Assembly: GCF_023169945.1 (NCBI RefSeq)
Contig: NZ_AP025591.1
Coordinates: 2,130,501-2,194,500, forward strand
DNA: 64,000 nucleotides
From: Anaeromyxobacter oryzae
GTDB taxonomy: Bacteria; Myxococcota; Myxococcia; Myxococcales; Anaeromyxobacteraceae
Direction: 5' to 3'
Part shown: piece by piece, positions 34,691 to 42,579 of the stretch
How positions within the stretch are numbered: the stretch's first letter is position 1
Layout: each line of letters begins with the position of its first letter
Notes under the pieces: generated by a model
Database searches by the model: none
What the model was told of the DNA's origin: nothing
The model's input: only the letters and a program-made list of their open reading frames with translations
Program-made: the position numbers and the translations under genes

Positions 34691-34900
34691 TCAATCCCAG
34701 GACACCCTGTAGATCGGCGCGCTCCGGCCGTCGGGCTGGCCTCCCGCACCGCCGCCGACCTCGGTCGGGCAGGGTCCCTCGCTGGCGACCAAGAATTGTC
34801 CTCGTACGCTCCCGTCGGATAGGACCGTCGCGGGTGGCGGCGGCCGCTGCTCGGGGGCCACGACACAACCGGCGGATGGGTTCCACACTGCGTGCGTCAT
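34691..34900 (-). CDS. Small hypothetical protein, 69 aa
   Basis: The frame starts at ATG 34900 after GAGAGGCG, a good ribosome site with five-base spacing. It reads MTHAVWNPSAG and later ATVLSDGSVRGQFLVASEG. No known family is recognised. The support is the ribosome site and sensible composition only. It lies upstream of the BON gene on the same strand. Confidence 0.4.
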   Translation of the reverse strand: MTHAVWNPSAGCVVAPEQRPPPPATVLSDGSVRGQFLVASEGPCPTEVGGGAGGQPDGRSAPIYRVSWD

Positions 34901-35221
34901 TTTCGCCTCTCACTCGTGGACGCCAGAACGGCGGATGGGTCCAGAGGCGAGGAGTCGCGATTGACGGGCTCGGCGCGGGTGGGCTGATCGGCGAGCAGGA
35001 CGTCGCGATTCTGCTCGCCATTTGTAGATAGTGCCGCGCGGGCCGCGGCCCCCACCATTCGTCAGGGAATGTCGGGGCGCCGGGTGCGGGCGCGCATCGT
35101 GGCATCGACGAGTACGTCGCCGCGGAGCGGGCCCCTCCGCGGCGGCGAGGAGCCGCCCTCGGGTGAGCGCGCCCTCGCGCTGCAGCTCGGCGGCGCGGCC
35201 ACGGGCACCAGCCTCACCGTC
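34901..35221. other. Intergenic region with a fossil repeat
   Basis: No gene is evident. It contains at 35149-35205 a sequence nearly identical to the 3' end of the RND transporter gene, described separately. The remaining sequence shows nothing recognisable. Confidence 0.4.
35149..35205. repeat. 57-bp near-copy of the RND gene tail
   Basis: This stretch matches 45775-45831 with about three differences (for example GGAGCCGCCCTCGGGTGAGC against GGAGCCGCCCTCGGGCGAGC). At 45.8 kb it encodes, on the minus strand, RGRAAELQREGALARGR, the C-terminal tail of the RND permease. Here it is not part of a gene. It may be a relic of a duplicated transporter or a dispersed repeat. Confidence 0.65.
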
Positions 35222-36635
35222 TCACCATCTCCTCGACCGCCTCCGCCCGATCCCGCTCCCGCCGCTCGCCCCGCCCCCACGCTTCGGCGTCTGCCGCTTC
35301 GCCCCGAACGCCTCCTCCATCCGCTCCTGCGCCGCCGTCTTCCCCGCGCGCCCCATCGCCCGGAGGTCCTCCTCGGCGTCGGCCTGGTAGAGCGACGAGA
35401 CGTTTCGCGTCGACCCCTTCCGCATGCTCGACCGGTACGCCGTCGACCGGTCGTACGCGTCGCGCGTCCCGACCTTCTCCGCGAGCTTCCCCGCCGCATC
35501 CCCGATCGCCGCGTGCCCCCGCGCCACGACCGCCCGCTGGAACAGCACCATCGTCTGGTACGCCTCCGCGTGGTGACCCTGCCGCGCTGCCTCCTCCGCC
35601 TCGATCTGCGCGCGGACGAGCTGCGCGACGGCGACGACGGCGTCCACGCCCGGCGTGGGCGCCGCCTGCGCGTCCGCGGCATCCACGAACCGCACGATCG
35701 CCTTGCACGCCACCCGCTCCTTCACGACGCGACCGCCCTCGACCCGCTCGAACGAGACCTCCACGTCCGCGATCGAGACGGGCGCGTCGAGCGGCACGGC
35801 CCTCGGCGCGAGCCGGACGCCGAGCACCAGGTGGCACCTCGTCCGCGAGCAGGTCCGGGACGCGGATGACCGCGCTCCCGGCGTCCTCCCGCGCGTCGAC
35901 GTCGCTCACCACGTCCGTGAGCTCCGCGCCCTCGCGCGGCGTCACGCGCACCTCGATCGCCTGCGCGTACGTCGACAGGAGCCCGCCGAGCTCCCTCGCG
36001 AACGCGGTGAGGGCGTCCTCGGGGCTCCGGACGTAGGCGTAGTTGCCCCGCCCGAGCGTCGACAGATCGCGGAGCAGCTCCTGGTCGGCGTCGTCGCCGT
36101 ATCCGAACGCGGACACCGTCGCCGCGCCGAGGTTCGCCTCGAGCAGGCGGCGGAGCTCCGGCGGCGTCTTCGCCGGCCCCTCGTTCGCGTGGCCGTCGGT
36201 GAAGAGGATCACCCGCACGAGCATGCCTTCGGGGAGCTTCGTCACCTTCGCGTGGTCGAGCCCGGCGAGCAGCCCGCCGCCCAAGTTCGTGTTCGCGCGC
36301 GAGCCGAGCCGTCCCACCGAGGCCTTGAGCGCGTCCTTCCGCTCCTGCGTCATCTCCGCGCGCGGGGCGAGCGTCTCGACCTCCGTCGAGAAGACCACGA
36401 CGCCGCAGAAGTCCCCGGGCGCGAGGTGGTCGACGAGCTTCAGGATCGACTGCTTGGCGTAGTGGAGCTTCTCGCCTTCCATCGAGCCGGAGACGTCGAG
36501 CACGGGGATGATGCAGACCGGCGGCCGGGTGGTGCGCGCGTCGCCGTGCGGCGCGGCGAGGGAGACGACCAGGTGGGCGTCCTTCGGCTGGTCGAAGCGG
36601 ACCTTCTCGTACGTGAGCTGGGCGGTGGTCTTCAT
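35222..36635 (-). pseudogene. von Willebrand A-domain protein, frameshifted
   Basis: The N-terminal part holds a vWA domain with a complete MIDAS site: DVSGS at 47-51, a Thr in SRANTNLGGG and an Asp in ILFTDGHANEG. After VPDLLADEVP the frame is broken near 35831. Removing one C would join it to HLVLGVRLAPRAVPLDAPV and a helical C-terminal region ending at 35222. The intact protein would have about 470 residues. Its promoter (36644-36668) carries the PafBC-like element. Either the gene is newly broken or the extra C is a sequencing error. vWA proteins act as metal-dependent scaffolds. Confidence 0.75.
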
Positions 36636-36643
36636 GGCTCACG

Positions 36644-36668
36644 ACCCTAGGCACCGGGCGGACACGTT
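36644..36668 (-). promoter_or_regulatory. PafBC-like promoter of the vWA gene
   Basis: In gene orientation: AACGTGTCCGCC, seven bases, TAGGGT, then eight bases to the ATG at 36635. The short distance implies a leaderless mRNA. The GTGTCCG element and fixed seven-base spacer recur at four other places in the window. The layout resembles mycobacterial PafBC-dependent promoters (TTGTCRGTG-N8-TAnnnT). Confidence 0.6.
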
Positions 36669-36716
36669 CCGGCGCCGCGAGGACCCGCCGCGCGGCCGGG
36701 CTGGACCGGGCCATCG

Positions 36717-36741
36717 AACGTGTCCGTCCCGCCGGTACGCT
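36717..36741 (+). promoter_or_regulatory. PafBC-like promoter of the WYL gene cluster
   Basis: It reads AACGTGTCCGTC, seven bases, TACGCT. Transcription would start near 36748. A GGGAGAAG ribosome site and a 31-codon ORF follow, then the three WYL genes. This would make the WYL cluster autoregulated. Confidence 0.6.
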
Positions 36742-36761
36742 GTCCCGACGGGAGAAGCGCG

Positions 36762-36857
36762 ATGAGGAGCTTTCCAGTCCGACGTGCCGTTCGGCGTGCC
36801 CGCGCCACCCGGTGCCGCTCCCTAGCCGCCTCCGTGTCCGAGCGTGCGGGACGATGA
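36762..36857 (+). CDS. Possible 31-aa Arg-rich leader peptide
   Basis: ATG 36762 follows GGGAGAAGCGCG, a reasonable ribosome site. The product starts MRSFPVRRAVRRARATRC and ends at TGA 36855-36857, five bases before the ATG of the first WYL gene. The position behind the PafBC-like promoter and the tight gap suggest a leader or coupling ORF. It could also be chance. Confidence 0.35.
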   Translation: MRSFPVRRAVRRARATRCRSLAASVSERAGR

Positions 36858-36861
36858 CCGC

Positions 36862-37545
36862 ATGAGCCGTCCCCGCGAGCTGCGCGTGCTCCTCGACCTC
36901 GCCCGCGCCCACCTGAGGGCGCGCTCCACCCGGATCCGCTTCCGCGACACGGAGCGGTCCACGGCGAGGCGGATCGTCGACGTGCTCGCGCTCGCGTTCG
37001 ACCCGCCGCGGTGGGTCGTGGCGACCTGGACGCGCGAGACGGGCTCGCTCCGGCTGCTCGACGTCACGCGGGTCATAGGTGTTTCCCCCACGCGCCGGCG
37101 CGCCGGGCCACCGCCGGAGGGCTTCGATCCCGTGTACTTCGCGGTGCGTGGGTTCCTGGACCCGGGCGCGCGAAATCCTGTGTTCACGACCATCCGTATC
37201 GAGGCGCCGTGGGCTGCCGTCGCAGCCGCGCTCCTCCCGATGTGCGAGATCGAGCGCACGACCGATGGCGGCGCTTTCCTGCAGATCCGAGCGTCGCGTC
37301 CCGAGATCGTGGGTGCCCTCGCGCAATCGCTCTCGCCAATCGGTGGAGTAGACTCGGCGTCATCCCCATGGCCAAGGCCCGCACGAAGCAGAAGTCTTTC
37401 GAGGCGCGCCTCCTCCGCCTCGCCGCCTGGATCCTCTCGCAGCCCGAGCCGGTCACCCGCGCCCAGATCTACGCGCGGTTCCCGGAGTACCGGAAGAAGC
37501 CCGAGACCGCCGAGAAGATGTTCACGCGCGACAAGGACGCGCTGA
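36862..37545 (+). CDS. WYL-domain protein, short, with aberrant C-terminus
   Basis: The product begins MSRPRELRVLLDLARAHLRA and continues with TRIRFRDTERSTARRIVDVL, WVVATWTRETGSLRLLDVTR and VYFAVRGFLDPGARNPVFTT. This fits a WYL-type ligand-sensing module with its C-terminal extension but without a helix-turn-helix. Convincing protein sequence stops near LAQSLSPIGGVD (about 37350). The frame then runs 190 bases through the next gene as a Ser/Arg/Pro-rich shadow. A single-base shift would end it at a TAG near 37350, so the true C-terminus is uncertain. It is the first of three WYL genes in a row. Confidence 0.6.
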   Translation: MSRPRELRVLLDLARAHLRARSTRIRFRDTERSTARRIVDVLALAFDPPRWVVATWTRETGSLRLLDVTRVIGVSPTRRRAGPPPEGFDPVYFAVRGFLDPGARNPVFTTIRIEAPWAAVAAALLPMCEIERTTDGGAFLQIRASRPEIVGALAQSLSPIGGVDSASSPWPRPARSRSLSRRASSASPPGSSRSPSRSPAPRSTRGSRSTGRSPRPPRRCSRATRTR

Positions 37546-38420
37546 AGGACCTCGGGTTCCACCTCGAGACCGAGGAGGTCGGCGGCAAGGATCAGGTCGG
37601 CTACACGATCGACGCGCACGCCTCGCTGCTTCCGCCCATCGATCTCACCGCCGACGAGGCCGCGGCGGCGTGGACCGCCGGCGTCGCGGCGCTCCGGCTC
37701 TCGCGGCATCCGCTCCACGCCGAGCTGGAGAGCGCGCTCCGCAAGCTCGTCGTGGGGACCCGCTCGCTCCCGCCGCGCGCGGCCGCGACGGGGGAGCTCG
37801 CGACGGAGCCCGGCACCACGGATGCGGACAGGCTCCTCGCGGGCCTCGTCGACGCGTGGGAGAAGCGGCGCCGGATCCGGATCTCCTACTGGCGGGTCTC
37901 GAGCGACGAGGTGGTCGAGCGCGACGTGGACGTCTACGGCTGGGCGCGGCGGCGCGGCGAGTGGATCTTCGTCGGCCACGACCATCTCCGGGACGAGGTC
38001 CGCATCTTCTACCTGTCGCGCGTCCGGGCGCTGAAGAAGGTCGGGCTTCCGAAGGATGCCGCCCAGAAGCGGTCGAAGAGCGCGAAGGACGGGGACTACG
38101 ACATCCCCGAGTCGTTCGACGTCCGGCGGTGGTCGCGCCAGCAGATCTGGGACTACGCCGTCCACCCGCCTGCCGCCGCCGCGGTGCGGTTCCGCGGCTC
38201 GCTCGCGGGGATCGCGAAGCAGCTCCTCCCGGGCGCGCGCGTCGCCACCGACGAGATCGGCGCCCGCGTGGCGCGCCTCGAGGTGCGGAACCTCCGCGGC
38301 CTCGTCCGCCAGGCGCTCGCGTGGGGGCCGGACGCGGAGGTGATCGAGCCCGCGAGCGCGCGGGCGATGGCGCGCGAGATCCTCGCGTCGCTCGAGCCCC
38401 GGACCTGGGGGACGCCGTGA
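37368..38420 (+). CDS. pafB: PafB-like WYL-domain transcriptional regulator
   Basis: This 350-residue protein has an N-terminal winged helix (RLLRLAAWILSQPEPVTRAQ, then a Lys-rich recognition part TAEKMFTRDKDALKDLGFHL), a WYL domain in the middle (RIRISYWRVSSDEVVERDVD, then GWARRRGEWIFVGHDH) and the WCX C-terminal domain. Paired with the next gene it matches the PafB-PafC arrangement of actinobacteria, where the heterodimer activates DNA-damage genes. The GTGA overlap with the next gene supports co-translation. Symbols are by analogy. Confidence 0.75.
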   Translation: MAKARTKQKSFEARLLRLAAWILSQPEPVTRAQIYARFPEYRKKPETAEKMFTRDKDALKDLGFHLETEEVGGKDQVGYTIDAHASLLPPIDLTADEAAAAWTAGVAALRLSRHPLHAELESALRKLVVGTRSLPPRAAATGELATEPGTTDADRLLAGLVDAWEKRRRIRISYWRVSSDEVVERDVDVYGWARRRGEWIFVGHDHLRDEVRIFYLSRVRALKKVGLPKDAAQKRSKSAKDGDYDIPESFDVRRWSRQQIWDYAVHPPAAAAVRFRGSLAGIAKQLLPGARVATDEIGARVARLEVRNLRGLVRQALAWGPDAEVIEPASARAMAREILASLEPRTWGTP

Positions 38421-39391
38421 CCGACGTGTACGATCTCCGGCGCCTGCGCCGCCTGCTCCTGCTCCTCCCCGCCGCCGCCCGCGCGGCGCGGAACGGCCGC
38501 GGCGTCACGCTCGCCGAGGCCGCGCAGCTCACGGGTGCGCGCTCGACGAGGCAGGTGACCGAGGACCTGGACGCGCTCCAGGCGCTCTGGGTCGACCCGG
38601 CCGAGGGCGAGCCGCTCGTCGATCTCTTCCTCGACGACGGCGAGATCCAGGCGGTGTACGCGCAGCCGTTCGGCAGGCCTCCGGCGCTGTCGCTCGCGGA
38701 GGGCGCGGTGCTGCTCGCCGCGCTCGAGCCCTTCGAGGAGGAGTCGCGGACGCCCGCACGCGCCGCGGCGCGGAAGCTGCGCCGGGCGATCCCGGAGCCG
38801 CTCCGGCCCGAGGCGGACCGGCTCGCGACGGGGCTCGACGTCGCCGCCGAGCCGCCGAAGCCCTGGAGCGGCGTCCTGCGAGAGGCCATCGAGAAGCGCC
38901 TCGAGACGACGCTCGAGTACCGCGCCGTCGCGGACGCCGCGGCCGAGAAGCGGGTGGTGGAGCCCCGGCTCCTCTTCCAGCGCGACGGCCAGTGGTACCT
39001 CGCCGCCTGGAACGTCGCGAAGGAGGCGGAGCACCTGTTCCGGCTCGACCGCATCGTCACCGTCGAGCCCGGCACGCGCGTGTTCGGGGAGCACAAGGGG
39101 CCGCCGGTGGCGCGATACGCGAGGGGGCGCCTCTACTTCGAGTCGGGGACGGAGCGGAAGGTGACGCTCCGCTTCCGCGAAGGCGCGGCCCGGCTCGCGC
39201 GCGACCGGTACGGATCGAAGGCGCGCGAGAACGCGGACGGGACGGTGAGCGTCACGCTCGACGTGACGCCGGGGAACTACCTGCTCGGCGTGGTGCTCGG
39301 GTACGGCGGTGAATGCACGGTGGAGGCGCCGGAGGATGTCGCGGCGCAGCTCCGTGCGCGCGTCGAGGCGCTGCACCGGCTGTACGCGTGA
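38417..39391 (+). CDS. pafC: PafC-like WYL-domain transcriptional regulator
   Basis: It starts at GTG inside the stop of the preceding gene. The N-terminal helical part (RLRRLLLLLPAAARAARNGR, then VTLAEAAQLTGARSTRQVTE) is a winged helix of the PafC type. The WYL domain contains LETTLEYRA, QRDGQWYLAAWNVAKEAEHL and FRLDRIVTVEPG, and the C-terminal WCX domain contains KVTLRFREGAARLARDRYG and VTLDVTPGNYLLGVVLGYG. It would act together with the PafB-like protein. The repeated AACGTGTCCG promoter element around this gene pair makes it the prime candidate target. Confidence 0.78.
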   Translation: MTDVYDLRRLRRLLLLLPAAARAARNGRGVTLAEAAQLTGARSTRQVTEDLDALQALWVDPAEGEPLVDLFLDDGEIQAVYAQPFGRPPALSLAEGAVLLAALEPFEEESRTPARAAARKLRRAIPEPLRPEADRLATGLDVAAEPPKPWSGVLREAIEKRLETTLEYRAVADAAAEKRVVEPRLLFQRDGQWYLAAWNVAKEAEHLFRLDRIVTVEPGTRVFGEHKGPPVARYARGRLYFESGTERKVTLRFREGAARLARDRYGSKARENADGTVSVTLDVTPGNYLLGVVLGYGGECTVEAPEDVAAQLRARVEALHRLYA

Positions 39392-39415
39392 TGGCGGCCA
39401 GGTCCCGTCCCGCCC

Positions 39416-40474
39416 CTAGCTCGGCGGATACCGATCGAGGTCGTCGCACGCCTCGCACTCGGCAGTCCCGAAGTGCATCCAGAGGTCGTCCGCCACGGTC
39501 GTGATCACCTCGCGCAGCTCGAGCTCCTCGAGCCAGCGGCCCGGGATACCGCGCTCGCCCACGAGCAGGCCCATCAGGTTCCCGGCGATCGCGCCGGTGC
39601 TGTCGCTGTCGCCGCCGTGGTTCACGGCGAGCAGGGCACCGTGTCCGAAGTCCTTCGCCACGAGGGCGCAGTACAGCCCGATCGCGAGCGCCTCCTCGGC
39701 GACCCAGCCCTCCCCGAGGGACTCCACCGCCGCGGTCGACGGCCGCCCCTGCGAGGCGAGCTCGAGCGCCGACTCGACCGCGGCGAGGGTCTCCTCGTGG
39801 CCGGGCTCCCTCGCGAGCCGCCCCGTCGCCTCGTGGCACGCGCCGCGCAGCTCCGCGCCGTGGCTCACCGCGCTCACGACGAGCGCCAGGTACCCCGCCG
39901 CGAGGTGGCCGGACGGGTGCCCGTGCGTGAGCGCCGCGAGCTCCGAGCCGACCGCGAACGGGTCGTCGAAGTGCGCCAGCCCCACCGGCGCGATGCGCAT
40001 CACGCCGCCGCAACCCTTGCTGTCGTTGATCGGCCGCTGCGGCGTCCCCGGCTCGCCGCTCCGGAGCGCGGCGAGGCACGTGTTCCCTGGCGCGCGCCGG
40101 GCCTGGAGCCCGGGGACGCCGACGAGCCAGCCGGCCGCGCCGAACGTCGGCGCGCGCTCGCCCTGCGTCGAGAGCCAGCGCAGGTACGCGCCGTGCGCGA
40201 CCGCCGACACGGAGGCGATCCCGCGCTCCTCGAAGCGGTGCAGCCCGCGGACGAGCGCCTCGGCCGTGAAGAGCGTCATCTGCGTGTCGTCCGTGATCGC
40301 GCCGCGGCGGCCGTAGACCGGCTCGAAGCCCGTCACGCCCTCGGGACCGAACCGTTCCCGGATCGCGGCGAGGTCCATGAACTCCACCGCGGCGCCGAGC
40401 GCGTCGCCGACCGCGCCGCCGAGCAAGCAGCCGCGGAACGCGCCCCGCGATCTCTCACCTCTCGAGTCGAACAT
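39416..40474 (-). CDS. ADP-ribosylglycohydrolase family protein
   Basis: This 352-residue DraG/ARH-type enzyme removes ADP-ribose from modified molecules. It carries RGAFRGCLLGGAVGDALGAA, the metal-binding ITDDTQMTLFTAEAL, and near the C-terminus NHGGDSDSTGAIAGNLMGLL, whose Asp-Ser-Asp completes the two-metal site. The ATG at 40474 lies 19 bases after the stop of the phosphatase gene, so they are one operon under the promoter at 41523-41547. A fossil of its first 17 codons lies at 18.5 kb. Confidence 0.9.
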   Translation of the reverse strand: MFDSRGERSRGAFRGCLLGGAVGDALGAAVEFMDLAAIRERFGPEGVTGFEPVYGRRGAITDDTQMTLFTAEALVRGLHRFEERGIASVSAVAHGAYLRWLSTQGERAPTFGAAGWLVGVPGLQARRAPGNTCLAALRSGEPGTPQRPINDSKGCGGVMRIAPVGLAHFDDPFAVGSELAALTHGHPSGHLAAGYLALVVSAVSHGAELRGACHEATGRLAREPGHEETLAAVESALELASQGRPSTAAVESLGEGWVAEEALAIGLYCALVAKDFGHGALLAVNHGGDSDSTGAIAGNLMGLLVGERGIPGRWLEELELREVITTVADDLWMHFGTAECEACDDLDRYPPS

Positions 40475-40493
40475 GTCCCCTCCCGCCGAGCTC

Positions 40494-41474
40494 TCAGGGC
40501 ACTCCGCTCGGTCCCACCGACACGAAACGCGCTGCCTCCAGCGCCGGCTCGCCGTCGTACCGGTACGCGCAGAGGCGGCCGCCCTTGCCGATGCTGTAGT
40601 CGAGGCACGCCGCGTTCGGCGCGAGCGGCGCAGGGGTGTCCGTGAACCAGTAGTGGCCCACGAAAACGGGTTTCGGATCGGAGTACCCGATGCGCGCGTG
40701 CGCAGGGATGGGCGTCGCCGGCAATCCTGCCCGCTCCTCGAGCGTGAGCAGGGCCGCGTCGCGGTACGTGATCGCCTTCTCGTCCCACCAGCGGACACGC
40801 ACCCGGTCCCGGACGTGGCCGTCCTTGTCCCGGAACGTGAGCCCCGCGGGCATCCGGATCTCGATCCCCTTCGTCAGCGCCTCGACCGCCTTGAACACCG
40901 TCGGCTCGGGCGTGTCCTTCGCGGCTTCGTCGGGCGGCTCGCGCGTCGCGGGGACCATCAGCTCACGCGTGAGCCTCGCCTCGGCCTGCAGGTGACCGGC
41001 GACGTACTGCATGAAGCGCGGGTGCCAGCAGGCGTGCACGACGCGCAGCTCCGGGAGGTCGAGCCAGAGCGGGAGCGTCAAGAACCAGTCGACGAGCTCC
41101 TCGTGCAGCGGGCGCCGGTGCTCGACCTCGGCGAGGAACGCCTCGTGCTGCTCCCGGTTCTTGTCGCCGTACTTCAGCGACCTGTGGCGGCGCAGGTGCT
41201 CGCCGGGAGCGTCGGGGTCATCGAGGAACCAGGCGATGGCGTTCAGCTCGTGGTTGCCCATCACCGCGAGCGCAGTGCCGGCGTCGATCATCTTCCGGGC
41301 GATCGTGACCGTCCTCACCTGCTCGGGTCCGCGATCGATGAAGTCGCCGACGAAGATCGCCTTCCGGACCGGGTGCCGGTAAACGCCAGCCCGCTCGCGG
41401 TAGCCGAGCTTCTCGAGCAGCGCGACCAGCGCGCTCGCGTTTCCGTGCACGTCCCCGATGACGTCGTGGCCCAT
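40494..41474 (-). CDS. PPP-type metallophosphoesterase (ApaH/PrpE-like)
   Basis: All motifs of the calcineurin-like phosphatase fold are present: VIGDVHGNASALVALL (Asp and His), FVGDFIDRGP, VMGNHELNAIAWFLDD, HACWH and GHYWF, which supply the two-metal site. Relatives hydrolyse dinucleoside polyphosphates, RNA 2',3'-cyclic phosphates or protein phosphates. GAGGAGG precedes the ATG at 41474. A PafBC-like element lies 65 bases upstream. It is the first gene of an operon with the ADP-ribosylglycohydrolase. The substrate is not deducible. Confidence 0.88.
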   Translation of the reverse strand: MGHDVIGDVHGNASALVALLEKLGYRERAGVYRHPVRKAIFVGDFIDRGPEQVRTVTIARKMIDAGTALAVMGNHELNAIAWFLDDPDAPGEHLRRHRSLKYGDKNREQHEAFLAEVEHRRPLHEELVDWFLTLPLWLDLPELRVVHACWHPRFMQYVAGHLQAEARLTRELMVPATREPPDEAAKDTPEPTVFKAVEALTKGIEIRMPAGLTFRDKDGHVRDRVRVRWWDEKAITYRDAALLTLEERAGLPATPIPAHARIGYSDPKPVFVGHYWFTDTPAPLAPNAACLDYSIGKGGRLCAYRYDGEPALEAARFVSVGPSGVP

Positions 41475-41522
41475 CGTCCTCCTCACGCGGCGCCGCGGCC
41501 CGTGAACCTCCCAGGCGCTCCG

Positions 41523-41547
41523 ATGATCCACCGGGGACGGACACGTT
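41523..41547 (-). promoter_or_regulatory. PafBC-like promoter of the phosphatase operon
   Basis: In gene orientation: AACGTGTCCGTC, seven bases, GATCAT, followed by a leader of about 40 bases with TGAGGAGG before the ATG. The upstream element is perfect. The -10 deviates from TAnnnT, so it is the weakest of the five. Confidence 0.5.
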
Positions 41548-41597
41548 TCGATGCCGCCCTCCTGGGACGGTGGGTTTCCCTGTCCCTCGGTTCCGCG

Positions 41598-41915
41598 TCA
41601 GGACCTGCCCGCCCGCCCCACACCCGGGTTCCGGACGATCACCCGCACCGGCACCTCGTTGACGGCGGTCGGAAGGCACGCGCGCGCCTCGGCCGAGTCC
41701 GACAGGATCGTGACCCGGAGCTCGAACCCGACCTTGGCGGCGGGCGCGAGCCGTACACCCTCGAGCCAGGGCGGGTCGTGCAGCAGCCGCTCGAGCCCGG
41801 CCACCGCCGGCAGCGCCGCGCGCCACTCCGCGAGGTCGACGATCCCGTCGCGCGTGCGGAGCGCCCGTCTCCGCTTCTCCGCGGCGAGGTACGACTCCCG
41901 GCTCGGTCTGCCCAT
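41598..41915 (-). CDS. Hypothetical protein, 105 aa
   Basis: The start MGRPSRESYLAAEKRRRALR is basic. The rest includes DLAEWRAALPAVAGLERLLH and a strand KVGFELRVTILSDSAEARAC. No known family is recognised. The ATG lies six bases after TACAAA of a PafBC-like promoter, suggesting a leaderless transcript. A decayed copy with the same promoter at 18.5-18.7 kb shows that the gene and its promoter have moved or duplicated together. It may belong to the same stress response as the neighbouring phosphatase and glycohydrolase. Confidence 0.65.
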   Translation of the reverse strand: MGRPSRESYLAAEKRRRALRTRDGIVDLAEWRAALPAVAGLERLLHDPPWLEGVRLAPAAKVGFELRVTILSDSAEARACLPTAVNEVPVRVIVRNPGVGRAGRS

Positions 41916-41921
41916 GTCTCG

Positions 41922-41946
41922 TTTGTAAGCCGGGAACGGACACGTT
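41922..41946 (-). promoter_or_regulatory. PafBC-like promoter of the 105-aa gene
   Basis: In gene orientation: AACGTGTCCGTT, seven bases, TACAAA, then CGAGAC and the ATG at 41915. It is a perfect match in layout to the fossil copy at 18701-18725. Confidence 0.6.
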
Positions 41947-42014
41947 GCGCGTGCAACGGTCGCAGCGGACCCACCTGCGCCAGGGATCGCGGCGAGGCGC
42001 TCTCGCGGACGGGG

Positions 42015-42462
42015 GTGAAGGACGATCGGATCCGGGCGGCGTTCGTGCGGCTGCTCGAGGAAGATCCGGTGAACGGCGCACGATGGCTGGCCGAGCACGG
42101 GGAGGGAGTGGCGCGCCGTCGCGGAGCTCGGCCGGGCGGTGGACCGCCTCTCGCGCGCTCCCGTCGGCGATTGCGACATCTGCTCGGGCGAGCACGTCCG
42201 GGCGATCGCGGTGGCGATCCGCGAGCTCGGCGGAGCGCTCACGGAGGAGCAACGGGCCGGTTTCGACGAGCTCCTCGAACGCGCCGACGCGATGTGGATT
42301 CCGCTGGATGATCCCTTCGACGACGCGGGCGAGGCGCCCGCCTCGCTCCAGGCTCACGCGACCCGCGCTCGGCGGCCCGGCCGTAACGACCCGTGCCATT
42401 GCGGAAGCGGGAAGAAGTACGAGAGGTGTCACCTCGAGGCGGACGGGAACGCTCGGAATTGA
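42015..42462 (+). pseudogene. SEC-C motif protein, frameshifted
   Basis: The C-terminus GRNDPCHCGSGKKYERCH is a perfect SEC-C zinc-binding motif. The preceding frame reads EWRAVAELGRAVDRLSRAP and CDICSGEHVRAIAVAIRE back to about 42110. Upstream, GTG 42015 opens a coherent N-terminal piece, KDDRIRAAFVRLLEEDPVNG then ARWLAEHGE, in another frame. Deleting one G in GGGGAGGGAG near 42108 would join them into a protein of about 148 residues. If the frameshift is real, only a shorter product from GTG 42139 could be made. Confidence 0.6.
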
Positions 42463-42579
42463 CGCGGCTGCTGGGTCTGTGCCACCTCACACCCCTCGTC
42501 CCGCCTCCGACGAAAGGACCTCGTCGGGGCATGGCCGAGCAGGCGACCGAGCGTGAGCTTCGAAGCGGGTGGAGGGCTC

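Noticed and set aside
41598..42242. Longer 214-codon version of the 105-aa gene
   Set aside because: The upstream extension crosses the conserved promoter element and runs antisense to the SEC-C gene. The ATG at 41915 fits the promoter spacing and the fossil copy.
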